DNA of 47,162 bases from DATKMK01 sp035541895 (lineage in GTDB: Bacteria > Desulfobacterota > Binatia > HRBIN30 > JACQVA1), in the NCBI GenBank assembly GCA_035541895.1, contig DATKMK010000005.1, positions 1 to 47,162 on the forward strand. Direction: 5' to 3'. Below the pieces are notes generated by a model. That model saw only the letters and a program-made list of their open reading frames with translations, had not been told where the DNA came from and made no database searches. Position 1 is the stretch's first letter. Each line of letters starts with the position of its first letter. Positions 24,578 through 33,059 of this stretch are shown here, piece by piece. The translations under genes were made by a program, and so were the position numbers.

Positions 24578-25822
24578 TCAGCACTCGTCCGCAATGCCGA
24601 GGAATTCCCGGATCTGCCTGAGGATCGGACTGTAGCGCACGTGGCTCATGGCCAAGGACTCGGTGAGGAACGCCGTCCCCGCGCCGTACTTCTCGCGCTC
24701 TTGCGGCAGCTCGATGAGGTGATTTTCTTCCGCCGAGCGAATGATGCCGAGCGGATCGTGACCGGAGCGCACGCGCTCGATTTGCTCGAGCAGCAGGCGC
24801 CGAAAAACAATGATCCCCTCGTCGGTGTCGACCAGCTTTTCGCGCGTCCGGTCAGCGATCGCGCCTTGGCTCACGCACACCATGATGTCACCGCCGTCGA
24901 CGAAGTCAGTGATGAAGGCACCGCGCGCATCGCGAAAGGGGACATCGTAGACCGGCACCTCCGCTTGAACCGGCGCGGCTGACTTGGAGTCCCGCAAATA
25001 GCACGAGTACCAAACGATCCGCGTGTGCGTGTCATCCACCGGCACCCGAATCTGAAAGCGGTGCTGGCGCTGCGCGCCGATCCGCACCATCGTCGGAAAC
25101 ACCAGCGGATGGCCGATCCGCCAATCGTCATCGTCGCGACTGCCGCCCGCCAGCACCCGCCGTTTGATGATCCCGTGACGAAACACCTCGAAGCCGATTT
25201 CCACCTGGTGTCGTGGATAGTGGCTCGGCACACTCAGTCCTTTGGCTGCGCGAACCGACGCGAGATGATGACCGTGGAGCCACTCCAAGTGCGTCGGATC
25301 CACATTGTTCTCGACGATCTGCAGCCAATTGCACGGAACCATCGCGCGACCGATGTCCCGCAGCACATCCGGCCACACAAACAGATCGTACCGTGGCAGC
25401 AAGGGTGCGGGCTCCGGGCCGAGGTAGGCGAACACCAGGCCCCCGAGTTCCTCCGCGTGATACGCGCGCGTCCGGGCACGCTGGCGGAGCCCCTCGCTGG
25501 CGTGGAGAGCCGGAATCTCGATGCACTCGCCTGAGCCGGCGAATCGCCAACCGTGATAGGGACAGCGGAGCGAGCAGTCGTCGACGATACCGTACGCCAG
25601 CGACGCACCGCGATGTGGGCAGCGGGCATCGAGCAGCCCGATGCTCCCTGTCACGGTGCGGAAGAGCGCGAGGTCTTCGCCCAGTAGCCGTAGCGGCAGC
25701 GCCGCGCCTGCGCGCAGCTCGCAAGTCGCTGCAACCGGATGCCAATATCGTCGCAGCAGCTCGCCCATCGGCGTGCCGGGACCGACGCGCGTGAGCGTCT
25801 CTTGTTCCTCGCGGGTCAGCAC
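24578..25822 (-). CDS. Rieske non-haem iron oxygenase, alpha subunit (VanA/phthalate-oxygenase type)
   Basis: A 414-residue oxygenase. The Rieske [2Fe-2S] ligands are C68-P-H70 and C87-P-Y-H90, and the mononuclear iron site is Asp175, His178 and His183 in NNVDPTHLEWLHGHH (a distal Asp ligand is expected later). It would hydroxylate or O-demethylate a substrate using electrons from a reductase, which is not encoded nearby. GTG 25822 overlaps the fusion gene's stop by seven bases and places the protein start at MLTREEQETL, as in relatives. Fourth gene of the minus operon. Confidence 0.88.
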   Translation of the reverse strand: MLTREEQETLTRVGPGTPMGELLRRYWHPVAATCELRAGAALPLRLLGEDLALFRTVTGSIGLLDARCPHRGASLAYGIVDDCSLRCPYHGWRFAGSGECIEIPALHASEGLRQRARTRAYHAEELGGLVFAYLGPEPAPLLPRYDLFVWPDVLRDIGRAMVPCNWLQIVENNVDPTHLEWLHGHHLASVRAAKGLSVPSHYPRHQVEIGFEVFRHGIIKRRVLAGGSRDDDDWRIGHPLVFPTMVRIGAQRQHRFQIRVPVDDTHTRIVWYSCYLRDSKSAAPVQAEVPVYDVPFRDARGAFITDFVDGGDIMVCVSQGAIADRTREKLVDTDEGIIVFRRLLLEQIERVRSGHDPLGIIRSAEENHLIELPQEREKYGAGTAFLTESLAMSHVRYSPILRQIREFLGIADEC

Positions 25823-27846
25823 GATTCGTCGCTGTAGACGGCTTGGACGCGGGTGTAAAACGCCGCATCCCAAACACCGTGCTCAGGCGGACCGAGACCC
25901 GACGCCTTCCAACCGACAAACGGCGCCCGCGGATGAACCGCGAGCGGGCCCGAGCCGAGTTGGACGATTCCAGCCTGCGCGGCTTCGCGGACGTGCGCGC
26001 GGGCGCGGGCATCACGCGTGTGCACGCTCATCAGCAGTCCGTGCGGCACGCCGTTGGCAATCGCGATGGCGTCGTCGAGATCGCGTGCCGGCAAGATGAC
26101 CGCCACCGGCCCGAAGGTCTCCTCCTGCGCAACGCGGCTGCGCGGATTGGCCTCGAATAGCAGTGCCGGAGTCAGCCACGCCCCATGAGCCAAGTCGTGC
26201 GGCAGAACACCGCCCGCGATCAGCCGCGCGCCATCCGCAACCGCGCCTTCGATCAACGCGACAACGCGGTCGCGCTTCTCGATCGATATCACTGGGCCGA
26301 CCTCCGTCGCCGGATCGTCGGGATCTCCAATGTGCAATGCTGCAACGGCAGCACGCGCGAGCGTCACGAAGCGATCGCGCACCGCCTCTTCGACCACGAA
26401 CCGACGGATCGCGGTGCAGCGTTGCCCGGCGAACCCGAAGGCGCCGCGAACCAGGCCGGGAACCAGCGCGTCGAGATCCGCGTCGCGCAAGACGATGGCG
26501 GCGTTGTTGCCGCCAAGCTCGGCTTGCACCGGCTTCATCGAGTCGGCACACAGCGCGGCCACCGTGCGTCCGGTCGCGATCGATCCGGTCACCGCGATCG
26601 CGGCGACGCGCGGTTCACCGCACAGCGCCCGCACCGTGTCCGCATCACCGCACACGACATTGACGACGCCCGGTGGTACGCACACGTGCTCCAACGAGTC
26701 GACGATCGCCGTGGCCGTCATCGACGCTTCCGGCGCGGGCTTGAAGACAACGGTGTTGCCGAACCCGACGGCGGGGGCGATCTTGCCGACCGGAATCGCC
26801 AGCGGATTGTTCCACGGGGTGATGAGGCCGACGACACCGAGCGGACGCTGCGCGGCAGCGACGCCGGGCGCGACGGGTTGCGACTGCAGTGCCGGATCGC
26901 GAGCCAATTCGGCGGCGATCCGCACGTGCGCAACCGCGCGGCCGATCTCTTCCTCGGCGAAACGGCGCGGCTTGGCGACTTCGCGCACGATGAGATTCAC
27001 GAGCTGCGCGCGCCGCGCCTCGATCTCGTCCGCCCAGCGCTCCAAACAATCGCCACGCTCGGACGGCTTGCGCGCCGCCCACGAATCCAACGTTTGCTGC
27101 GCTGCGTGAACGGCCGCTTCCACTTCGGCCGCATCAGCAAGCGGAACCTGCGACAGCACTTCGGAGGTTCGGCATGGATTGCGATGAATGAACCGTCGCG
27201 GGCTATCGCGGCTTCGCCGGGCGCCGGCAATCACCGCAACCGGCAACCGCTCTCCGCCGCGCACCTCCATCCCGTCCGACCCGTCCAATTCAGCGATGAT
27301 GCCGGCGACACCGCGAAACGACGCGGCACGCTCACCGAGATAGCTGCGAGTGATCTCGGCGTGCAGCGGTTCCGTTGTTCCCACCGCATCATCGGCGACA
27401 CAGACTTCGTAGTCACGCTCGTACGCGTCGAGCACGGTCGATCGCACGCAGCCATGCAAATACACGCCGGCGACGATGAGGCGGCGGACACCGTGTTCGC
27501 GCAACCACGGATCGAGTCGCGGATCGCCGAACGCGCTGAAGAAGCGCTTGCGCAGCACCAGCTCGCCGTCGACGGGAGCCAACGCCGCTGGCGGCAGAAC
27601 CCCACGGGTGCCCTCGACGCATTCCATCACGCCGCGCCGTTGCCAATGCGGCATCCGGTCGGCGCCGTCAGCACGCGTCACGGTGTGGGCGTGCGCAATC
27701 GGCAGAGCGTGACGGCGCGCTGCGCGCAGGAGCGTCGTGGCGCGCTGGCACAGCGCGTCGGCGCTGGGAGTCAGTGCGGGCCGTGCGAGAAAATCATTCT
27801 GAAGGTCGACGAGCAGCAGCGCCACCTTCGACGGATCGACATTCAT
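25816..27846 (-). CDS. Isochorismatase-family hydrolase fused to aldehyde dehydrogenase
   Basis: A 676-residue two-enzyme fusion. Residues 7-185 are a cysteine hydrolase with triad Asp14 (LLVDLQNDF), Lys100 and Cys133 (VYLHGCVRST). Residues 220-676 are an NAD(P)-dependent aldehyde dehydrogenase with Asn346 (TPWNNP), Lys369 (VVFKPAPE), Glu443 (AELGGNN) and nucleophile Cys477 (GFAGQRCTAIRR). All catalytic residues are present, so both halves look active. A plausible role is hydrolysis of an amide, carbamoyl or enol-ether group and oxidation of an aldehyde from the same route; this is inference. ATG 27846 overlaps the upstream stop (ATGA). A frameshift joining two genes is unlikely as the frame is continuous. 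Confidence 0.85.
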   Translation of the reverse strand: MNVDPSKVALLLVDLQNDFLARPALTPSADALCQRATTLLRAARRHALPIAHAHTVTRADGADRMPHWQRRGVMECVEGTRGVLPPAALAPVDGELVLRKRFFSAFGDPRLDPWLREHGVRRLIVAGVYLHGCVRSTVLDAYERDYEVCVADDAVGTTEPLHAEITRSYLGERAASFRGVAGIIAELDGSDGMEVRGGERLPVAVIAGARRSRDSPRRFIHRNPCRTSEVLSQVPLADAAEVEAAVHAAQQTLDSWAARKPSERGDCLERWADEIEARRAQLVNLIVREVAKPRRFAEEEIGRAVAHVRIAAELARDPALQSQPVAPGVAAAQRPLGVVGLITPWNNPLAIPVGKIAPAVGFGNTVVFKPAPEASMTATAIVDSLEHVCVPPGVVNVVCGDADTVRALCGEPRVAAIAVTGSIATGRTVAALCADSMKPVQAELGGNNAAIVLRDADLDALVPGLVRGAFGFAGQRCTAIRRFVVEEAVRDRFVTLARAAVAALHIGDPDDPATEVGPVISIEKRDRVVALIEGAVADGARLIAGGVLPHDLAHGAWLTPALLFEANPRSRVAQEETFGPVAVILPARDLDDAIAIANGVPHGLLMSVHTRDARARAHVREAAQAGIVQLGSGPLAVHPRAPFVGWKASGLGPPEHGVWDAAFYTRVQAVYSDESC

Positions 27847-28976
27847 GCCGCCGCAGTGCGCTGCTCCAAAGAACGAACCGCCGCGGCCGCGATGCACTCG
27901 CCCAACGCTCGCGTGCCGACGACGACGCTCTCGGGTCCGGCAATGTCTTGCGATCGCACAGGCGAGGCCACCACATGCTCGACCGCGGTTTCGATTGCCC
28001 AGGCCTCGCGCGTCAGATCGAGGCTCTCGCGCAGCATCATCGCCAGCGACAGGATCTGTGCGATCGGATTGGCGCGGTCGGAGCCCGCGAGATCGTGCGC
28101 GGCTCCGTGCCCAGTTTGATACACGGCGCGCCGGTCGGGACCGAAATTTCCGGAGTAGGACATCCCCCGCGAACCCAGCAGCACCGTGGCGGCGTCGGCG
28201 AGAATATCGCCGAACAAATTGGGCGCCGCCACGACATCGAACCGCCGCGGGTCCGCGACCAATTGGAAGGCGGCGTTGTCAACCTCGAGCAACTCCAAGG
28301 TGATGCCGCCGTCGCGGGCAACCGCCTCCGCTACTTCACGCCACAACGCGCTCACATCGGGAAGGCCGCCCGGTTTGATGACCACCGACAACCGACCCCG
28401 TCGCCCGCGGGCCAGCTTGGCGGCGACATCGACAATGCGCGTCACCTGATCGGCATGATACGAGAAATGATGATGCGCGAGGCGCCCGTCTTCTCGTCGA
28501 CCCGACTCGCCGAAGTACAGACCGCCAACGTTCTCGCGCACGATCAGCACGTCGACCTCGCGCAACCGGTCGGGGCGAACAATCGCCACGTCATCGAGCG
28601 ATGCAGACGGACGGAGCGGCACCAGCTTGCAATAGAGATCGAACCGCGCCCGCAGATCGTAAACCGAACGCCCGCCCATCGGCCCGCTCATCACGGCTCC
28701 GTTTGCCGCGAAGATCGTGTCGCAGAAGTCCGCGTAGTTGAGCGGAGGGCAACCGCCCCGATCCGGATTGTCTGGTTCGAGGCGGCGCACGTCGATCTGG
28801 GACCCGGTTGCCTGCGTCACGGCGGCGAGCACCGCCAACGCCGCCTCGATCACCTCGGGGCCAATTCCTTCTCCCGGAATGACCCCGATGAGCCGCGGGT
28901 CCGACGCGCGCCGTTCCCAGCCCGGAATGCATTGCGTGAGAGGCGTTGCCCGACCCGCGGTAGAGGCGCCCTGCAT
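27843..28976 (-). CDS. Isocitrate/isopropylmalate dehydrogenase family protein
   Basis: About 377 residues of the beta-decarboxylating dehydrogenase fold. Landmarks are LIGVIPGEGIGPEVIEAAL near residue 30, the substrate loop VRENVGGLYFGESG, and the Mg/NAD region NLFGDILADAATVLLGSRGM. It oxidises a 2-hydroxy acid next to a carboxylate, such as isopropylmalate, tartrate or another malate analogue. No leuA, leuC or leuD is nearby, so a leucine role is not supported and a specialised malate-type substrate is more likely. The ATG at 28976 is 22 bases after the previous stop; ATGs at 29018 and 29024 inside the previous gene are alternatives. The stop overlaps the next start by four bases. Confidence 0.8.
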   Translation of the reverse strand: MQGASTAGRATPLTQCIPGWERRASDPRLIGVIPGEGIGPEVIEAALAVLAAVTQATGSQIDVRRLEPDNPDRGGCPPLNYADFCDTIFAANGAVMSGPMGGRSVYDLRARFDLYCKLVPLRPSASLDDVAIVRPDRLREVDVLIVRENVGGLYFGESGRREDGRLAHHHFSYHADQVTRIVDVAAKLARGRRGRLSVVIKPGGLPDVSALWREVAEAVARDGGITLELLEVDNAAFQLVADPRRFDVVAAPNLFGDILADAATVLLGSRGMSYSGNFGPDRRAVYQTGHGAAHDLAGSDRANPIAQILSLAMMLRESLDLTREAWAIETAVEHVVASPVRSQDIAGPESVVVGTRALGECIAAAAVRSLEQRTAAA

Positions 28977-28998
28977 CGCTCCGTCGGCTACACCCGAT

Positions 28999-30372
28999 TC
29001 ACGTTGCAATCGCCTCATGTCCATTGCGGCCAACCGCCGCCAACCCCACCCGAGACGCCAGCCACTCGCGCGCGCGCTGCGGATAGAACGCGAGCGTGAC
29101 CACGTCGTAGAGCAATTTACCCGATTCGCTGAGCGTAATGCGGTCGTCCTCGTCCTCGAGCAGATCGGCATCGACGAGACGATCGAGGAGTTCGCCAAAG
29201 TCCTCATCCACCTCGCGCCCGAACGTGGCTTCGTAGTGCGATCGAACCAGTTGGCCGCCGTCGCCGAGCGTGCGGGCAATGAACTGGGTCACGCGATCCT
29301 CGGCGGCGAGTGGGAACACTTCCTCGACCGGGCTCTGCCCGCGCTCGATCCGTTCGAGGTAGGCGTCGATCCGCTCGTGGTTGCGATAGATCGTGTAGCC
29401 GAGGTGCGACCGCGCACTCGAGCCGATTCCGAACTGGAACCCCGCCATGTCCTCGTCGAAGCACGGCAGTCGCTGGTGCAAGCGCGCGATCGAGTCGAGC
29501 CGCTTGAACGTGTGCCAGCGGGTTTGGGTGTACCCGAGGTCTTCCGCGCTTCGCTGGACGAAGGCGCGCCAGCGCATCAGACCGGCGAGGTCGAAGTGAT
29601 CCGCGTCGCGCATCGCCTTCGTCACCGGCGTACGTTCGTTGATGCGCAAACTGTACAAGGTTACCGACGGCACCCCGCGCGCTGCCAGCGCGCGCAGATC
29701 GGCGAGAAATGCGTGTTCGCTTTGTCCGGGCAGGCCGTAGATCAAGTCGACATTGGCGATCAAACCCGAGTCGACCAAGAGATCGCAGGCGGCGAGTGCT
29801 TCGGCCCGGGTTTGATCGCGATGAACCGTATCGAGTACCGAATCGTCCAGCGTCTGAATGCCCATGCTGACGCGCCCGATACCGTGCCGCCGCAGCACTT
29901 CGACGTGTTCGGGTGTCACCGTCTCGGGTGAGGCCTCGACCGTGTGCACCGTGTTCGCGATCCGGGTCGTGCGCGCAAACACGCCGTCGAGCAGCGCGTC
30001 GAGCAAGTCGGGGCTCAGCGCGGTCGGCGTGCCGCCACCGACAAAGAGCTGCGACAGCGGCGTGCCCGGCGAAACCCATGCGAGCTCCGCCAACAATCCG
30101 CGCACGTAGCGCGCCATCCCCTCGGCGTCGGCGCCGATGCGCACCGCGTAGTAGCAAAAGGTGCAATGGTAGCGGCAAAACGGCACGTGCACGTACAGGC
30201 GGAGCTGATCGTGCGCGAGCGGTGGCCGCTCGGCCATCGGGGCGTGGGTATACGCCGGCGCGGCGGTCGGATACACGTGCGGCACGGAGTAGGCCATGCG
30301 TGGGACCGAACGCAGCGCCCAGGCGATGCGCTCAACTCTGGCCGCATCCGGCTCGAACGTGGTGGACAGCAT
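28999..30372 (-). CDS. HemN/HemW-like radical SAM protein (coproporphyrinogen III oxidase family)
   Basis: A 457-residue radical SAM enzyme. The cluster motif is C66-RYH-C70-TF-C73 after LYVHVPFC, the glycine-rich SAM loop is QLFVGGGTPTALSP, and VSMGIQTLDDSVLDTVHR and VDLIYGLPGQSEHAF are the further conserved strands of the HemN family. The extra cysteine two residues after the third in true HemN is Tyr75 here, so it belongs with HemW/HutW-like proteins rather than HemN itself. The N terminus has about 50 residues more than HemW. It could be a haem chaperone or act on a substrate of this operon, of which it is the first gene. Confidence 0.8.
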   Translation of the reverse strand: MLSTTFEPDAARVERIAWALRSVPRMAYSVPHVYPTAAPAYTHAPMAERPPLAHDQLRLYVHVPFCRYHCTFCYYAVRIGADAEGMARYVRGLLAELAWVSPGTPLSQLFVGGGTPTALSPDLLDALLDGVFARTTRIANTVHTVEASPETVTPEHVEVLRRHGIGRVSMGIQTLDDSVLDTVHRDQTRAEALAACDLLVDSGLIANVDLIYGLPGQSEHAFLADLRALAARGVPSVTLYSLRINERTPVTKAMRDADHFDLAGLMRWRAFVQRSAEDLGYTQTRWHTFKRLDSIARLHQRLPCFDEDMAGFQFGIGSSARSHLGYTIYRNHERIDAYLERIERGQSPVEEVFPLAAEDRVTQFIARTLGDGGQLVRSHYEATFGREVDEDFGELLDRLVDADLLEDEDDRITLSESGKLLYDVVTLAFYPQRAREWLASRVGLAAVGRNGHEAIAT

Positions 30373-30385
30373 GGCGTGCGGCAGG

Positions 30386-30415
30386 ATACTAGTTCAGCGA
30401 TTGCAACCCAGTCAA
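30386..30415 (-). promoter_or_regulatory. Candidate sigma-70 promoter of the radical SAM operon
   Basis: On the minus strand TTGACT (30410-30415, five of six consensus bases) and TAGTAT (30386-30391, four of six) are separated by 18 bases. The -10 box ends 13 bases before the ATG at 30372, so the leader would be very short. Confidence 0.45.
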
Positions 30416-30493
30416 TGAGGTGGTCGGGCATCGGTAACTTGACGAATCGCAGCAGACATCAACCCGATCTTCAGGGCGTGGCGGAGAGAGTCC

Positions 30494-30892
30494 ATGGAAC
30501 CGCGGATCACGATCATCACGTTGGGCGTGCGCGACTTTGAACGGTCATTGCAGTTCTATCGCGATGGCTTGCGCCTGCCGGTGGGTGATCGCTACCCCGA
30601 CGCAGTCTTCTTCCGTCTGACCGGCATCACGCTCGGATTGTATCCGCGAGCGCTACTCGCGAAAGATGCAAACGTGTCGGCCGAGGGCCACGGCTTCGAA
30701 GCCATCGCCCTGGCGCACAACGTGCGCACGCGCGCGGAAGTCGAACGCGTACTCGCGGAGGCCGAAGCGGCCGGCGGAACCGTCGTGCAACCGCCACGCG
30801 TCGCCGATTGGGGCGGGTACTCGGGCTACTTCGCCGATCCCGACGGCCATCTGTGGGAAGTCGCCTGCACGCCCGCGGGCTCGATCGAGTAA
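30494..30892 (+). CDS. VOC family protein (glyoxalase-like)
   Basis: A 132-residue vicinal oxygen chelate protein: ITIITLGVRDFERSLQFYRD at the N terminus, GFEAIALAHNVRTRAEVERV in the middle and GYFADPDGHLWEVACTP at the C terminus, with the late metal-ligand position Glu in LWEV. It is distinct from the VOC copies at 1.4 and 5.0 kb. Function beyond the fold is not known. GGAGAGAG lies just before the ATG. It is divergent from the radical SAM operon and followed by the GH1 gene after 64 bases. Confidence 0.85.
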   Translation: MEPRITIITLGVRDFERSLQFYRDGLRLPVGDRYPDAVFFRLTGITLGLYPRALLAKDANVSAEGHGFEAIALAHNVRTRAEVERVLAEAEAAGGTVVQPPRVADWGGYSGYFADPDGHLWEVACTPAGSIE

Positions 30893-30956
30893 CCGTGGCC
30901 GTTTGCGGGCTCGGCGGTTCGTGTTATCCGAGCCGGTGAATTCGAGGAGACAAACT

Positions 30957-32240
30957 ATGATCGATCGCACGTTGGAATTTCCGCGGGACTTCGTGTGGGG
31001 TAGCGCGACCGCTGCCCACCAAGTCGAAGGCGACAACCGCCACAACGATTGGTGGGCGCATGAGTTGGCACCCACCACCAACGCGATCGAGCCGTCGGGC
31101 GTCGCCTGCGATCACTATCATCGCTTCGCTGAAGACTTTCGCTTGTGCCGGTCGCTCGGCCACGCCGCGCATCGCATGTCGATCGAGTGGAGCCGCATCG
31201 AACCGAGCGAAGGGCAGATCAATCGCAGCGAGATCGAGCACTATCGGAAAGTGCTCGGGACGCTGCGCGACACCGGGATGGAGCCGTGGGTGACGTTGCA
31301 CCACTTCACCTCGCCGGTGTGGTTTGCGCAGCGCGGCGGCTTTTCGAAGCGCGAGAACCTCGATGCCTTCAGGCGCTTCGTCGAGCTGGCCGCACGCGAG
31401 TACGGCGATCTGGTGCGCTGCTGGTGCACCATCAACGAGCCGACCGTCGTCGCCGAGCTGGGATTCCGCTTCGGCTACTTTCCGCCACGCTTGCAAGATC
31501 CAGCGTTGTCGGCAGCGGTGCTTTGCAATCTGTTTCGCGCGCACACGCTGGCGTGCGAGACGGTGAAGGCACACGCCGCCCACACGCCGTTCATCGGCAT
31601 CACGCTCGCCGTGCAAGCCCACGAGCCGCTCGATCCCAGTTCCGACGGCGACCGCGCGCTGGCGGCGCGACGCGACGCGGAGTCAACCGGCGCCTGCTAC
31701 GAGGCATTGCGCACCGGCGTGTTCCGCTATCCCGGCCGGCCCGACGAGGAGATCGCGGGCCTGAAGGCGTCGTCGAGTTTCGTCGGCGTGCAGTACTACA
31801 CGCGCATGCGCTACGACGCGAACACCGGCGGGCCGGCGCCCGCGGACTTCGAGCGCCGCACGATCACCCAGATGGCGTGGGAAGTATATCCTGAAGGCTT
31901 TGCGCCGCTGCTGCGGCGTGCCGCGGCGACTGGCTTGCCGGTCTACGTCACCGAGAACGGCGTCTGCCTCGATGACGATCGCCAGCGCGTCGAATACATC
32001 GCCGACCATCTCGCGGTCGTCGAGCAGGTACGGCGCGACGGCGGCGACGTGCGCGGCTATTTCTACTGGTCGGCGATGGACAACTTCGAGTGGAACTTTG
32101 GATACGGACCCAAGTTCGGGTTGATCGAGGTAGATCGCAAGACGCTGGAACGCCGCCCGCGCCCCAGCGCCAGCTTCTTCGCCGAGGTCGCACGCACCGG
32201 CCGCGTGTCGCCCGAGTTGGTACAACAGTTCGCCCGCTAG
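30957..32240 (+). CDS. Glycoside hydrolase family 1 beta-glucosidase-like enzyme
   Basis: A 427-residue GH1 enzyme. The acid/base Glu161 is in CTINEP, the nucleophile Glu333 is in YVTENG, and FVWGSATAAHQVEG at residues 12-25, the RMSIEWSRIEP strand and DNFEWNFGYGPKFGL are conserved family blocks. It hydrolyses beta-linked glucosides or related sugars; no signal peptide, so cytoplasmic. GAGGAG lies seven bases before ATG 30957. It is slightly shorter than typical GH1 enzymes (about 450). No sugar transporter is adjacent. Confidence 0.9.
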   Translation: MIDRTLEFPRDFVWGSATAAHQVEGDNRHNDWWAHELAPTTNAIEPSGVACDHYHRFAEDFRLCRSLGHAAHRMSIEWSRIEPSEGQINRSEIEHYRKVLGTLRDTGMEPWVTLHHFTSPVWFAQRGGFSKRENLDAFRRFVELAAREYGDLVRCWCTINEPTVVAELGFRFGYFPPRLQDPALSAAVLCNLFRAHTLACETVKAHAAHTPFIGITLAVQAHEPLDPSSDGDRALAARRDAESTGACYEALRTGVFRYPGRPDEEIAGLKASSSFVGVQYYTRMRYDANTGGPAPADFERRTITQMAWEVYPEGFAPLLRRAAATGLPVYVTENGVCLDDDRQRVEYIADHLAVVEQVRRDGGDVRGYFYWSAMDNFEWNFGYGPKFGLIEVDRKTLERRPRPSASFFAEVARTGRVSPELVQQFAR

Positions 32241-32305
32241 TACTGCGAAACACTCCGACCGCGATTTTCTGTCAACCAAATCTCGGGCCTCGCTCGTCTT
32301 GCAAG

Positions 32306-32536
32306 ATGATGAGGTGGACCGACCTGAGATGGACCGCGTTGCTGGCGATACTGTGGGCACTGATCGCACTCACCGCGTGCGGGCAAGATCTGGTTTTCGA
32401 GGGAATGCCGCTGTTGGTGACCCCGACACCAACGGAGACGGGTTGCCTCTCCAGCGGTGCCGCCTGTACGCTCGATAGCGATTGTTGCAGCGGTTCGTGC
32501 ATCAGCCCCGACGGGGTCAACCTAGAGTGCGAGTGA
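32306..32536 (+). CDS. Small cysteine-rich lipoprotein
   Basis: A 76-residue protein with a signal peptide ending in lipobox LTAC (Cys24), a short linker and a compact C terminus with CLSSGAACTLDSDCCSGSC and a last Cys before the stop, in all seven cysteines after the acylated one. The C-x6-C-x5-CC-x3-C spacing looks like a small disulfide-knotted module displayed on the outer membrane. No function is known. The gene converges on the NUDIX gene and overlaps its end by 20 bases. Confidence 0.6.
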   Translation: MMRWTDLRWTALLAILWALIALTACGQDLVFEGMPLLVTPTPTETGCLSSGAACTLDSDCCSGSCISPDGVNLECE

Positions 32537-33059
32537 AGTCGAGCCGGGGTGCCAGCAGCTCGACGGCGTGGTCCAGCATCGTGTCGCCGTCGAAGATGAA
32601 GCGGCCGGAGAATCGCCGGCGCTGGATCACCAGCGGCACCCACAACCGGTCGTCAGCCCACATGCAGTGGTACGGAATCGCGTCGAGCGCCACCCAGACC
32701 GGAATCGCCTCGTCGGTTTCCTGCGGTTCGCGATCGCAACCGTCGGCACGATAGATCTGGACGTGAATCGAATAGCCGTCGACGAATTGGAACCGGTTTT
32801 CGCCGTACCAGCTCAACGACACGGGGGTCGTACATAGTTCTTCTTGCACCTCACGCACCGCGCATTCGAGCGGGGTTTCTCCCGGCTCGACCCGTCCACC
32901 CGGCGCGTTGATCTTCCCGGCTCCCAGCCCCCGCTTCTTGTGGATCAACAACATCTCGTGGTCGCGAATCACGAACACCAGCGTGGCCGGATCGCGCGCG
33001 ACCCACCGATCCCACGCGAGGTCGGCAACGCGGCGCGGGATGTTGATCTGCCTCGACAT
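32517..33059 (-). CDS. NUDIX hydrolase (MutT/MTH1-like)
   Basis: A 180-residue NUDIX protein. The box begins at Gly55 and runs G-x5-E61-x7-R69-E70-V-Q-E73-E74-L-C76; the catalytic Glu residues are intact and only the penultimate Gly of the consensus is Cys. The preceding KKRGLGAGKINAPGG resembles the MTH1-type enzymes that clean oxidised purine nucleotides. Substrate is inferred from that resemblance only. The start ATG gives MSRQINIPRRV. Confidence 0.82.
   Translation of the reverse strand: MSRQINIPRRVADLAWDRWVARDPATLVFVIRDHEMLLIHKKRGLGAGKINAPGGRVEPGETPLECAVREVQEELCTTPVSLSWYGENRFQFVDGYSIHVQIYRADGCDREPQETDEAIPVWVALDAIPYHCMWADDRLWVPLVIQRRRFSGRFIFDGDTMLDHAVELLAPRLDFTRTLG

Noticed and set aside
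24603..25873. Longer start for the Rieske gene with 17 extra residues
   Set aside because: The extension lies inside the fusion gene and is unconserved in type; GTG 25822 gives the normal start and a short overlap.
26185..28119. Plus-strand open frame of 644 codons opposite the fusion gene
   Set aside because: Shadow of the dehydrogenase fusion; no motif, no ribosome site.
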